From Prorocentrum cordatum (Eukaryota; Sar; Dinophyceae; Prorocentrales; Prorocentraceae), in contig CAUYUJ010018638.1 of assembly GCA_963575745.1 (NCBI GenBank), positions 140,001 to 204,000 on the forward strand: a DNA stretch of 64,000 bases. The letters are read 5' to 3'. Positions within the stretch are counted from its first letter, which is position 1; every line of letters starts with the position of its first letter. A model generated the notes under the pieces. That model was given only the letters and a program-made list of their open reading frames with translations. It was not told the DNA's origin and made no database searches. This document shows positions 42,560 through 53,029 of the stretch, in pieces. A program made the translations under genes and the position numbers.

Positions 42560-42735
42560 AAAACAGGGCTAGGATCGGGATACATCGCTCCAGAGCGTTC
42601 CGGAGCGCTCTCAGAGCGCTCCGGCACGCTCTGGGAGCGGCCGCGGCGCCCAATAACGTCCTCCAAGCCCGCCGATGCTCAGAGATCTCGAGCTATCCCG
42701 ATCCGATTTTGTCCCGATCTTCGCGTCGTTTTACC
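42560..42735 (-). repeat. dispersed repeat J, copy 5 (inverted)
   Basis: Carries the AGCGCTCC/GAGCGTTCC words and, in reverse, the GGGCGCCGCGG and GAGATCTCGAGC parts. Opposite to the other J copies. Confidence 0.6.
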
Positions 42736-43085
42736 CTCCCCTCGAGCTGCTGCTCCCGCCGCGAGATCTGCGCGGCCAGGATCGCCGCGCGCGGCCGCGG
42801 CCGCTCCGCCAAAGTTGGCGGCGCGCAAAAGGGGGTAGGGGGAGGGGGGAAGGCCTCTTAGAAGCACCCCTGCTTCTTAGAAGGCCCCAGCCTTACGTCT
42901 TCAGAGAAGGTTATCCCGATCCGATTTTGTCCCGACCTTCGCGTCGTTTTGTGGGGCGCCGCGGCGCGCGCCGGCGCGCCACGGCACGGCCGGCCCGCGG
43001 CCGCTCTCGCGGGGGGCAGCGCGTCGGAGGCCGCCCGTCCCGGGGAGGCGCACGGGCCCAGGGCCACGCTCCCGACGGCTCGAAG
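42736..43085. other. spacer
   Basis: A segment ATCCCGATCCGATTTTGTCC occurs at 42,702 and again at 42,912, a direct duplication at about 210 bp. No gene. Confidence 0.55.
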
Positions 43086-43345
43086 CGATGGGGGCGGGGG
43101 GGCTGGGCAGGGGGGGGGGGGGCGAGGGGGGGGAGGAGGGGAGGGAGGGAGAGGGGGGAGGGAGAGGGGGGGGGCGAGGGGGGGGGAGGGGAGAGGGAGG
43201 AGAGAGGGGGAGGGAGAGGGGGGGAGGGGGGGCGAGGGGGGGCAAGGGGGGGGGGGGGGAGAGGGAGGGCGAGGGGGAGGGAGAGGGGAGGGAGAGAGGA
43301 GGAGAGAGACGAGAGAGGCGAGATGGGGGGGGGAGAGGGGGGGAC
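43086..43345. repeat. G-rich GGGGAGGGA tract
   Basis: Almost only G and A with scattered C; potential for G-quadruplex formation on the plus strand. Gly/Arg/Glu frames are artefacts. Confidence 0.9.
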
Positions 43346-43820
43346 TGCCAAGCTGGGCTCGCTGGCGCAACATCCGGCATCCTGTCCCTTCTTCCCATCC
43401 TTTTTCCCACTGCACCATGTTGCTCTCTGTGCGCCAACGGGTGTAATAGCGGACCTGGAGCACCCAAAAGAACCGCGCCAATCTGAAAATGTGAGCTGCG
43501 TGCATAGGAGGAAGAGGTGGCGGATGAGCAGGAGAAAGAAGGACGAGGAACTGCAGCAGCAAGAGGAGGACGAGGAGGAGCTGCAGCAGCAGGAGGAGCG
43601 GGATGAGCAAAACCAAATACGAGGAAACACGCGCGGGGGCGACAGCGCCATTCGTAACGACGGGAAGGCAACACCAATCCCAACACGAGGCCAACGCTGA
43701 AGCAACAACCGCATCTCGGAAGGAGTGGGAACGTTCCGATTGGAAGAGAAACCTTAGCGGACCCATCCGGCGTACAATTAGCCTGGCGAAGGACCCAACC
43801 AGATGCAGTTGTTCATAACA
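43346..43820. other. spacer including dispersed GAG/CAG repeat
   Basis: 43,430-43,620 matches 34,520-34,770 in order and wording (see that entry). The rest is unrecognised. Confidence 0.5.
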
Positions 43821-43824
43821 GTTG

Positions 43825-45440
43825 TGGGTATCGTCTTCGATGGACCTCCATATGGGCCTCGAAACGCTGCACTGGCTGGGAGAGCCGCGTGCGAGCTTTG
43901 CCACTCGGGCCTTCGGTGGGCTTCACTCTAGCCCACGGAACGTTGTAATGCTGCCTTTGCCACTGGGGCCTTCCGTGGAGCTGGGCCACGAAACGCTGTG
44001 CTGGGTGGGGGAGGCGCATGTGGAGTTTGACACTGGGGCCTTCGATGGAGCCCCCTATGGCCACGAAACGTTGTCTTGGTTGGGGGAGACGCATGCGAAC
44101 TTTGCCACTCCACCGAAGCTCCCCTTGGGCCACGAAACGCTGTACTGGGTGGGGGAGCCTTCGGTGGAGCCCTCCATGAGCCACGAAACGCTGTACTGCG
44201 CGGAGGAGGCGCATGTGGACTTTGCCACTGGGGCCTTCGGTGGAGCCCCCTATGGGCCACTAACCGCTGTCTTGGTTGGGGGAGTCGCATGTGGACCCTG
44301 CCACTGAGGCCACTTCTGGAGCTCCCTATGAGCAGCGAAACGTTGTACTGGCTGCTTGAGCCGCGTGCGACCTTTGCCACTAGGGCCTTCGGTGGGGTTC
44401 TTTCTGAGCCACGGAACGCTGTGCTGGTGGGGCAGACGCGTGTGGACTTTGCCACTGGGACATTTGATGGAGCTCCCTGTGGCTCGCCAAACGCTGTGCT
44501 GGGATGCTCGGTGGGGGAGACGCATGCAAACTTTGCCACTGTGGCCTTCGGTGGAGCTCCCTATGGGCAACTAAACGCCGTAATGGGGGGGGGGAGGTGC
44601 ACTCGGACTTTGCCACTGGGGCCGTCTGTGGAGCTCCCTATGGGCCTTGAAACGCTGTACTGGGTGGGTGCGGGGGGCGCATGCGGACTTTGCCACTGGG
44701 GCCTTCGGTGGAGCTCCCTATGTGGCCACGAAGCGCCGTACTGGGTGGGGGAGGCGCATGCTGCCTTTGCAACAGGGGCCGTCTGCTGTGGAGCTCCCTA
44801 TGGGCCTCGAAACGCTAAGGTCGGGAAGACGCATCTGCACTTTAACGCTAGGGCCTTCGGTGGAGCTTCCTATGGGCCACGAAACGCTGCCTTGGCTGGG
44901 GATTGCGCATGTGGACTTTGCCAGTGGGGCCTTCGGTGGAGCCCCCTCTGGGGCTACGAAACGCTGTACTGGGTGCGGGAGACGCGTGTGGACTTTGCCA
45001 CTGGGTCCTTCGATGGAGTATCCCATGGGCCACGAAACGTTATCTTGGTTGGGGGATTGCGCATGTGGACTTTGCTACTGGGGCCTTCGGTGGAGCCCCC
45101 TCTGGGGCTACGAAACGCTGTACTGGGTGCGGGAGACGCGTGTGGACTTTGCCACTGGGTCCTTCGATGGAGTATCCCATGGGCCACGAAACGATATCTT
45201 GGTTGGGGGATTGCGCATGTGGACTTTGCTACTGGGGCCTTCGGTGGAGCCCCCTCTGGGGCCACGAAACGCTGTACGGGGTGGGGGAGACGCGCGTGGA
45301 CTTTGCCACTGGGTCCTTCGATGGAGATTCCCATGGGCCACGAAACGCTGTCTTGGTTTGGGGAGGCGCATGTAGACTTCGCAAGTGGGGCCTTCGGTGG
45401 GGCTCCCTACGGGGCCACGAAGCGTGCGAGGGGTGTACCG
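43825..45440. repeat. degenerate 75-78-bp satellite, about 20 units
   Basis: Unit built from CCACGAAACGCTGTACTGGG, TGGGGGAGRCGCATGTGGAC and TTTGCCACTGGGGCCTTCGG. Divergence between neighbours is high, but a younger dimeric step of about 155 bp is visible at 44,906, 45,060 and 45,215. All three plus frames stay open for hundreds of codons (one for 600, 44,076-45,878) and read as 25-26-residue repeats in three different frames, so I do not call a protein. Confidence 0.92.
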
Positions 45441-45639
45441 AACAGGTTGACGTGCGGAGAGCAGAGGCAAGGACGGGAGGAGGGAGGAGGGGGGAGGAGG
45501 AGTGAGGAGCGAGGAGCGCGGGGCGCCGTCTCTTCAAACCGGGGACCCACCACCACAGGATTGTCGGGACAGAAGCAATACGTGGAGGGGAGCGCGCTGA
45601 TCTCAGCACGTCTTCGGGGGAGCATAAGTTGGCTTGAAG

Positions 45640-45960
45640 GCGGCCCACGATGCCCAGAAGAGGGTTCACGAGTGCTTCCCGAGGACCGCCCAAAGGGCCC
45701 TAAGAGGCAACAATCGCTCCCTTTACGACAGCGTACATTTTCAGCACACTCGCCCTTTTCGTATTGGCGGCCTCCTAGACGGCCAATGGGCCCCAAAGAT
45801 CGTCCAACGACTGCCCAAAAGAGCGCCAAGAGGGCGGAGGCTCCAGGAGACCCCCAGAAGCCTCCAAGGCGCCCCTAGAAGCTCCACGAGGCTCCCAAGA
45901 AGCCCCGAAGGGGTGGCCCTGAAGAAGCCCTGACCCCCCCCCAAGAGCATTCCAAGAGGC
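45640..45960. repeat. CCAAGA-GGCC degenerate repeat
   Basis: Sixth block of the short-period word repeat. Confidence 0.65.
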
Positions 45961-46245
45961 CCAACCTGGGGGGTCGGCGAAATGGCGTAAGTGATTTGAG
46001 TCCACGTTCGGAAGTGACGTGCTAACCGGCAGCGTTTTCTGCGGAGGCGATAATGCAACGTAGTCAATGTATCCAATCGTTGTAAACTTGCCACAGATTG
46101 TATTGGTTTACATTCTTATGTCTCCCCCCTAACCCCCCCTTGGAGTCGCGCCACTCCGTCGACACAAATGGATGCCCCCCTTCTCGGGCTCTCGAAACCC
46201 ATGAAAAACCATAGGATATCGACGATTTGGGCCTCTGGGGCCTCT
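45961..46245. other. spacer
   Basis: No feature recognised. Confidence 0.4.
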
Positions 46246-47130
46246 TGGGACTCCAAGGGGGCCTCAAGATGGCCCAAGATGGCCCCAAGACAGCCCAAGA
46301 CGGCCCTGGATCGTCCCAAGAGCCCAAGAGGGCCCGTGAGGCCCCCAAGACGGCCCAAGGGGGCCCCAAGAGGACTCGAAAGAGCGCCTCCAGGAGCCAA
46401 AATCATTGATTTCCCGCTGGTTTTTGGAAGAGTTAAGCGTTCTCGCCTTTTTCGGCCTTCAGAGGACCATGACGGCCCAAGCAGCCTCCAAGAAGCCTTC
46501 AAGACTGCCAGCGAGGCCCCCAAAGGGGCCCCAGGATTGCTCAAGAGGGCCCCGAGACGGCCAAAAGAGGCCCCCAAGACGGTCCAAGGGGCCCCCAAGA
46601 CGGCCCAAGAGGACTCCAAGAGAGCCTTAGGCGGCCGCGAGAGGCCTCCAAGATGGCCTCCGAAGGGGCCAGACGGCGCAAGAGCGCCCCAAGCCGGCGC
46701 AAGACGTCAACAAGAAGCCCCGAGAGGCCCCAAAGACGATCCAAGAAGCCCCCACGAGGCTTTCAAGAGGCTCCCAAGAGCCCGCCATGAGGCCGCCCAG
46801 AAGCCCTGGGGATTGCAGGACGGAGCGGCACGCACGCGCGGCAGCCAAGCAGGTCACGCCAACCAGCGCCCACACCGTGGCCCACACCTTCCACAATTGA
46901 ACACTTTTCCACAGCGGCGACTACGGCCGCGAGAGGCCCCAGACCGGCCTCAAGAGACTGGCCTCCGAATGGGCCACACGCCGCAAGAGCGCCCCAAGAC
47001 GGCCAAAGACGCACCCAAGAGGCCCCAAGAGGCCCCAAAAAAGCCTAGTGCAGAAGAGGCCCCAAGAAGCCCCCAAGACACCTCCAAAAGGCCACAAAGA
47101 AGCTCCCAAAAGGCCCTGCAACGACTGGAC
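46246..47130. repeat. CCAAGA-GGCC degenerate repeat, long block
   Basis: Two long blocks (46,246-46,800 and 46,920-47,130) separated by about 120 bp of ordinary sequence. Words CCAAGACGGCCCAAGA dominate. The 365-codon plus frame through it is compositional. Confidence 0.75.
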
Positions 47131-48179
47131 TGCACGTGCTCCGGACGTGCACCCCGCGAAGCGAGAGGAATAGAGAGTAGCATTCATGTTGTAACCCTGT
47201 GGAGGAGGGGCGCGGGTGAGACAGGGAGCGGGGGAGGGAGGGGGCAAGGCGGAAGGAGGGCGTGATGGGGCAGGAGAAGGGAAGTTATCAGAGAATGAAG
47301 ACGTGGAGGGGCAAGGGAGCGGGGTAATTAGCGGCATGGCGGGAAGGGGGATCGGGCAGCGGCTCAGCCCACCCTGATAGAAGGAGGTCTGCGCGGGGCA
47401 CATGTACGCCGCCGTGGACTCGAAGAGGTGCACCATGCCGGGCCAGCGGGAAGCCATCTCCTTCGCGCGAGGGGGGCTACGTACCCGGCCCTCGGCCCCG
47501 TCACCCCCTCCCTCCCCGCCTCTTCCCTCCTTCCCCAGGACCAATCAGCATCGAATCGTGGAACCCAATCGAATCGGCACGTGCGCCGGATCGGGCTGCA
47601 TCGGCTCGGAGTCGGAATGGAATCGGATCGGCTGCGCCAAGATGTGCGACAACGGCACAAGCATCGGGCCGCATCGTTTCGTCAGAACATCGGAGTACAA
47701 TAGAACTGGACCTTGTCAAGAGGTGCCAGTGCCTGCAACAGGAGAGCATGCGCCATGCCGATGAAGGCGGACGACGCTATATCCCAAGCATCCGAGTGTG
47801 GTGTGCCGCTGTATTCGAGACCATTGCAATTGCAAAACAATACAAACACTATTCCACCTGGCTAACACGAACGGGTTGGCGATGCAGAACGCGCCTTATG
47901 GGATCGGCAATTATGAGAAACCCCGCACAACAGAAAACATTCCCTGTGATCTTGCTGAAGGCCAAACTGGCAAATACAACACCCCATCGTTGAGGCCACA
48001 ACAATCGATGAGATGGCACAACATCTTCCGAATCTTAAATCACCCGTGTGGGGAACATGAGGGGGAACCGTGAAAACTGTCCGGCCCACCGCAATCTAGC
48101 GGCGCAGACCAGGCTCAGCGAACATAGGAGAAAACAGCGCTGCGTATTGAAACCCTTCTCAACCAAAACGAGGCCAGGA
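47131..48179. other. spacer with GAATCGG words and one AT-richer ORF
   Basis: 47,560-47,650 is the CGAATCGG word repeat. 47,798-48,073 (+) is an open frame of 91 codons with ordinary-looking composition in its second half (PRTTENIPCDLAEGQTGKYN), in an AT-richer stretch; no family recognised and I do not call it a gene. Confidence 0.4.
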
Positions 48180-48350
48180 CATGGACAGCATCGGAACAAG
48201 ACCGATCGGGGACCTCTCAGATCCGGCGATCCTGGAGGATGCATCGGGCGGCGCAGCCTGCTCAGAGCGTTCCGGCACGCTCGGAGGTCTGGAACGCTCC
48301 GAGGGCGCTCCAAAACGCTCTGGAATGGTCCTATTCCCTGTCCCAGGCCC
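48180..48350 (+). repeat. dispersed repeat J, copy 6
   Basis: Contains CTCAGATCCGGCGATCCTGG, GGATGCATCGGGCGGCGCAG and several AGCGTTCC/ACGCTC words. Confidence 0.65.
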
Positions 48351-48764
48351 GCGCGACCGAACCTGGCTCAGTCAACACTTCCTTGAGGCCACATTCTGGG
48401 GCCGCGCCCGGCTCCCGAACCCGGCTCGGCCACTACCCAGCCTGGCAGGACCCCGCAGAATCCTGCAGCCTCTGGCCGAGCCCCGCCTGCGCTGAACCCC
48501 CTGTCACCTGCTGGCTGAACTGGGGGGCCGACGAGAAGGTACTGCGGGATGACGATCAATACGAGAAAGGGGAGAGAACGAACACACAAAAATAGTTTTC
48601 TGCTATTTCGGCACCATCTTCTGACTGGAGGAGAACGATTTAAAACATACCTTTCCAGCCCGCGGCCGGTTTTTTCTGATCGTCATCCCGGGCGCCGCCG
48701 CGCAGAGACGACCCCCGGTCATTTATTAATCGTCATCCTCCAGTACTGGTCCTGGTGCTGCTGC
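48351..48764. other. spacer
   Basis: Nothing recognised; one CGCAGAATCCTGCAG word near 48,451. Confidence 0.4.
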
Positions 48765-49280
48765 TCCCCAGAAATTCCGAGGCGAGTCGAGCTGTGGCGA
48801 CGCAGGCCGCCCAGGAGGCCCCCAAAGAGGCGAAGCCGAGGCAAGGGCAGCGGCAGCGGCCCTCCGTCGAGCTGCTCAGCGCCCGCTCGGGATCCGCCCC
48901 CCCCTCTTTCATCAGGAATCTACTGACCCCTCCTCCTCCTCCTCCTCCTCCTCCTCCTCCTCCTCCTCCTCCTCCACAGACCTGGGTCAAGCAGGCTCTG
49001 CAGGGTCTGGCAATGTCCTGCAGAACCTGACTGACCTGGGCGCAACATCCTGCAGGATCCTACGCCTAAGCCTGGGTCAGTGCGCCCCCCTGCAGGATCC
49101 TGCAAGAGTCGGCGCTCTGACTGACCCCCGCTTGCATTGACCCCCGTCTCTTCAGCCCCGTCTTCCACCCCATGCCGGAGTCCCCGGGGAGCGCGCGACC
49201 TTCGACCCCAGGATCTCGAGGACAGCACAGCCGTGGCGGCAAGGGTGCCCCGCCAGGAGGCCCCAAACCAGGAGAGACGT
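48765..49280 (+). repeat. repeat K copies 2-3 flanking (CTC)n and palindrome cluster
   Basis: Repeat K words (GTGGCGACG, CCCAGGAGGCCCC) at 48,765-48,835 and 49,195-49,275; (CTC)n at 48,928-48,975; and CTGCAGGATCCTGC-type palindromes at 48,990-49,110 followed by CTGACCCCCG, as at 29,135-29,240. Confidence 0.7.
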
Positions 49281-50122
49281 GCGCTCGTCATCCTGACGAC
49301 GACCTGCTCTGGTCACACCCACGGCGGCAAGGCGGTGCAACATGATAGCAACCACAACTGCGAAATGCCATTGCTTCGCACTCCACCCCCACAACCCAAC
49401 GTTGAAATGTCCACATGTTGTCCCGGGCCGTTGGCCCACCGCCCAAGCCCGTCACCTTTGCAATTGGGGGAAGGTGGGTATGCACTCTGGGCCGGCCTGC
49501 TTTGAGAACGGACGGTCTTGGCGAGACACGCGTGGGCACTGTTTGAGTCCACTCACCGCCCCCCCCCCCCTTGGCCCGAGGGAGGCGGGCCCTGAGGGAG
49601 ACAGGGCCCTGGATCCCGGGGCTTCCCTCCCCGGGAAGCCAGCACCCCTCTCCCGAGCAGGCTTTTAGTTCGTCCAGCCCTGGAAGAGAGCCCGACCGAC
49701 CGGCAGACGCGTCCCGCACGGCTGCAGGGCCGGTCCTGCACGGGACACGGGGAGGAACAGAACGTGCAACTCGCTTGCAGCAAACCGAGCACAGCGACTT
49801 GCACGCACGCTCACAAACACACACACACACACTCGTTCACATGCCTCAGAAATGAGAAACCTCCAGGACCCGCTTCCCTCGGGACGGCCCATTGCTTCAG
49901 AGGGGCACCTCCTCCTCCTCCTCGAGGGCGGTGCCGCCGGAGGCGGTCCTGCAGGGGCGCGTTGAAGCGCGGGTTCGCCTCCACCAGCATCGCTTCCCAC
50001 TGCAGGCGGGCCGCTTCTGTTGTCAACCGAGCGAGGCCAGGCGGGCGCACAGGCGGCGGCGAGCGAGGGGAGGCGAAGCGAGAAGGAGGCGGCCTTCTCA
50101 GACGGCGGCGGGGCTTCTCATA
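49281..50122. other. spacer
   Basis: A short (CA)n at 49,816-49,832. 50,045-50,120 resembles 59,330-59,415 (GAAGGAG-CGGCCTTCTCAGA, GCGGGGCTTCTCA). No gene recognised. Confidence 0.45.
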
Positions 50123-50289
50123 CAGTCTGGCCGCTGAAAGAAGGAACGCTAAACAAGGAACGATGCCCCTTCTTGGCCCTGTAAGCGCCTCCGTGCCCCA
50201 GGAGGGCAAGAGGAACAGCACTGGAGGAACACAAGGAACATCGAGCCCCCTCCGAACCCAAACTGTTCCTTATTTCAGCGTCTTGACTG
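50123..50289 (+). mobile_element. family C element, copy 3 (diverged)
   Basis: CAGTCTGGCC...TCTTGACTG with TA on each side (50,121-50,122; 50,290-50,291); shares GGAACGCTAAAC-AGGAACGA with the other copies in the same place. Confidence 0.78.
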
Positions 50290-50542
50290 TAAGCCCTCGG
50301 GCCTTCTGAGAAGTTTTCTGTGGCCTCGGGGATGGCTCAGGGAACTTCTCAGAATCGGGGGCGCGCAAACACGGATTGGCGATCCATGGATCTGGTGCGC
50401 GGTCGCCAGATCCATGGATCGGGGGAGGTGCCCTCCCCAAAATGCGGCCAGCGCCGTCTCGTTCGGCGGCGGAAGTCCGCGATGTCCTGTGGAAACGGGA
50501 CCCGTCGCTTATCCACGCCCCTTGACCCATGTTTAGAAACAG
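50290..50542. other. spacer
   Basis: Contains a GATCCATGGATCTGG / CCAGATCCATGGATC inverted pair at about 50,381-50,420. Confidence 0.5.
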
Positions 50543-50723
50543 GAAAACCATATAAACATAAACTTTTGGCGCGCCGCGCGGATTTCTTGGATCCGCGCCG
50601 GACACCCCTCCCTGGCGCGCGGATCTCGCCAGGGGCGGCGCCGCAGGCGCCGCCAAGGGGGGCCCAGCGCGGATCCAAGAACTCCGCGTAGAGCGCCGAA
50701 AGTTATGTTTGTGTGTGTTTTTT
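50543..50723 (+). mobile_element. family B hairpin element, copy 7
   Basis: ATAAACATAAACTTTTGGCG at the left; CGCCGAAAGTTATGTTTGTG at the right; both inner hairpins intact. Confidence 0.88.
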
Positions 50724-51145
50724 TCTTCTGCTTCGAATGTTTGCCATCGCCTGACAGAAGTCGGGCGTTGGCAGAACTGGGTTTAGTGGGAACTGGATTA
50801 GCGATGTGTGCTGGGGGACGCCCCCCCCGCCCTTTTCCACTAACCGGAACTGCCGTCACCCGAAAAAACACCAGCTACGGCAGACCTGGTTCAGTGATTC
50901 TGGCCAATTTATTGAGCAGGGACCGACCGTCCGGGCATTTCTATAGTCCTACCACGAAATGTTCTCCGAACCCAAAAATGTTCTAATAACAAAACGTTGT
51001 TCTTAGAACATCAGCCCGAGGTGTTAAAACAAGACAATATCCGCCAGACATGCTCTGAGAACACTTCGTGGAAACCACAAGAGGTTCCTAGAACATCGCT
51101 CGGTGGGGCTGTAGGCGAGCCAGGACGCTTCGCCACTGCTTGAAT
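50724..51145. other. spacer with an imperfect foldback
   Basis: 50,947-51,075 has CCACGAAATGTTCTCCGA at the left and TGAGAACACTTCGTGG at the right, plus repeated TGTTCT/AGAACA words: a possible further foldback element. No gene. Confidence 0.5.
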
Positions 51146-51240
51146 CTAGGGGCTCCGGGGCCCTACCACGAACCAGGTCCCCCTACCCGGGGTCCTGGCT
51201 ACACCCGAAGAGGTCCCCTGGGCCTCCCGAGCGGGCCTTC
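51146..51240. repeat. 97-bp unit, uninterrupted (empty site)
   Basis: Starts AGGGGCTCC and contains CCCTACCACGAACCAGG and CACCCGAAGAGGTCCCC. The next copy, starting at 51,266, has the same sequence but with a family A element inserted at ACCA and a family F element inserted at GAAGA. Confidence 0.93.
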
Positions 51241-51287
51241 CCCTATTCAGTGATCCTGGCCAATTTAGGGGCTCCTGGGCCCTACCA

Positions 51288-51419
51288 CTGGCCATCGCTC
51301 GGACGTCCATTCCCTGTGTTTTTTGTTCGGTTTCGCGCGTGTTCTTGTTCGCCAGATGATCCAGGATGCTCCTCGATGGTCCTCGCCGAAAGAAATGCAG
51401 ACGTCCGAGCGATGCCAAG
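51288..51419 (+). mobile_element. family A MITE, copy 4
   Basis: CTGGCCATCGCTCGGACGT...ACGTCCGAGCGATGCCAAG. ACCA is duplicated at both sides, and the uninterrupted neighbour has a single ACCA at the same place, which fixes the element boundaries. Confidence 0.96.
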
Positions 51420-51466
51420 ACCACGAACCAGGTCCCCCTACCCGGGGCCCTGGCCACACCCGAAGA

Positions 51467-51670
51467 TCGGGAGCGGCAAAGAGGGGGGTGTCCAAGAGGG
51501 GGGGGTGCAAATCATGACCGGCGGCATGTGCGCGGCCCAGCGGGGGGGCCGAGGGACGTAATGAAACAAGAAGGGGCGCCATGAAATCTGCAGAAATATC
51601 ATGGCCCCCGCCATGATATCCCCCCCCCCCCCCCCCCCCCTAGTCAGCACCCCCTCTTTGCCGCCCCCGA
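51467..51670 (+). mobile_element. family F element, copy 2
   Basis: TCGGGAGCGGC...GCCGCCCCCGA, flanked by GAAGA on each side (51,462-51,466; 51,671-51,675); single GAAGA in the empty site. A long C-run lies near 51,620-51,641. Confidence 0.95.
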
Positions 51671-51796
51671 GAAGAGGTCCCCTGGGCCTCCCGAGCGGGC
51701 CCTCCCCCTCCCCGCCTCCCCCCCCCCCCCCGTGCCCCGCCGCCGCCCCGAGGCCTCCGCCGCCGCCCCGCGCGCGGGCGGCCCGGGCGGGGCCTC

Positions 51797-52133
51797 CTCC
51801 TCCCCCTCCTCCTCTCCTCCTCCTCCTCCTCTTCCTCTCCCCTCCTCTCCTCCTCCTCCTCCTCCTCCTCCTCCTCCCTCCTCCTCCTCTCTCCTCCTCC
51901 TCCTCCCTCCTCTCCTCCTCCTCCTCCTCCTCCTCCTCCTCCTCCTCCTCCTCTCTCTCTCTTCTCTTCTCTCTTCTCTCTTCTCTTCTCTCTTCTCTTC
52001 TCTTTCTTCTCTTTCTCTTCTCTTGCTCCTCCTCGCTCCTCCTCCTCCTCTCCTCCCTCCTCCCCTCCTCCTCCTCCTCCTCCTCCTCCTCCTCCTCCTC
52101 CTCCTCCTCCTCCTCCTCCTCCTCCTCCTCTGA
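51797..52133. repeat. (CTC)n / (TCTCT)n tract
   Basis: CTC tract with a central CTCTT/TTCTC block at about 51,955-52,025. Confidence 0.96.
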
Positions 52134-52164
52134 GCCGGGCGGGCCGGCCCCTGGGGAGGGCTGT

Positions 52165-52600
52165 GTCTCTCCCCGTCGGCCTGGCGCCGCAGAGGGGACG
52201 AGGAGACGGGGGACCGAACGCTGTACACCGACGCCTTGTGTCTGGCCCCACGCTGGATCTCGCACGGGATGGCGGATCCTGGCGTGTAGGGGAGCCTGGT
52301 GTATACGCTCTTCGCTGTCTCTCCCCTTCGGCCTGGCGCCGCAGAGGGACGAGGAGGTACTCGCCATCGCTCGGACGACCATTCCCTGTGTTTTTTGTTC
52401 GGTTTCGCGCGTGTTTTTTGTTCGCCAGATGATCAAGGATGCTCCTCGATGGTCCTCGCCGAAGGAAAAAGGCACACGTCCGAGCGATGCCAAGGATAGG
52501 GATCGAAACTCTATACACCGACGCCTTTTGTCTGACCTCACGCTGGATCTCGCGCGGGAGAGCGGATCCTGGCGTATAGGGGATCGTGGTGTATACGCTC
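52165..52600 (+). repeat. tandem duplication with family A inserted in second unit
   Basis: Unit 1 (about 52,165-52,312) and unit 2 (about 52,313-52,600 without the insert) share TCTCCCC-TCGGCCTGGCG, then TACACCGACGCCTT-TGTCTG and end GGTGTATACGCTCTTCG. Unit 2 is interrupted by the element at 52,360. Each unit contains TACACC...GGTGTATA inverted ends over about 85 bp; a third, single copy is at 54,665-54,750. Confidence 0.88.
52360..52494 (+). mobile_element. family A MITE, copy 5
   Basis: CTCGCCATCGCTCGGACGAC...ACGTCCGAGCGATGCCAAG. Flanks GGTA/GATA match at three of four positions. Confidence 0.92.
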
Positions 52601-52629
52601 TTCGTTGTCTCCCCAGGAAAACTGTGGAA

Positions 52630-52735
52630 AAAATATGCACCAGACCATCCCGACGTGGTCCCCGACCCTCGAAAAAGTCCTGGGATTGGAAAACCGCCCG
52701 CCACTGGTAATGTATATGCTCCAGTTTCCGAAGAA
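52630..52735 (+). repeat. dispersed repeat shared with 56,005-56,100
   Basis: Contains GTCCCCGACCCTC-AAAAAGTCC, AAACCGCCCGCCACTGGTAA and ATGTATATGCTCCAGTTTCC; the second copy is nearly identical. Confidence 0.9.
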
Positions 52736-52749
52736 AGGCCTCAGCATTG

Positions 52750-52895
52750 CAATCGGACCCGAGGGCAGAAAAACATCATTCCAGAACGGGAGACCCTCCG
52801 CCGCCAGGGTGCACAAGAGCATCGGACAAGCACGAAGAACCTTGGGGTACGTACCCTCCCCGAACCGACCTCGACCTTCTACCTCGGTCCGACTG
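52750..52895 (+). mobile_element. family C relative, copy 5
   Basis: Aligns to the diverged copy at 9,319 throughout (CAATCGGACC..., GAGACCCTCC, CCGAACCGACCTCGA, CCTCGGTCCGACTGT). Left end decayed; a family B element follows immediately. Confidence 0.65.
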
Positions 52896-53029
52896 TCACT
52901 GCTGGGGTCCGCGCGGCCTTCCTGGATCGGCGCTGGACATCCCCGCCCCCGGCGCGCGCTCCGCGCCGCGCGGGGGGTCCCAGCTCCGATCCGAGAAGGC
53001 CGCGCGGAGCTCCGACAGCTCATGTCCCT
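52896..53029 (+). mobile_element. family B hairpin element, copy 8 (diverged)
   Basis: GGGGTCCGCGCGGCCTTCCT at the left, GAAGGCCGCGCGGAGCTCC at the right; inner hairpin GGCGCGCGCTCCGCGCC. Confidence 0.72.

Noticed and set aside
44076-45878. 600-codon plus-strand frame
   Set aside because: Degenerate satellite read in rotating frames, with equally repetitive alternatives in the other two frames; no initiation context or non-repeat domain.
46168-47265. 365-codon plus-strand frame
   Set aside because: Compositional product of the CCAAGACGGCC word repeat.
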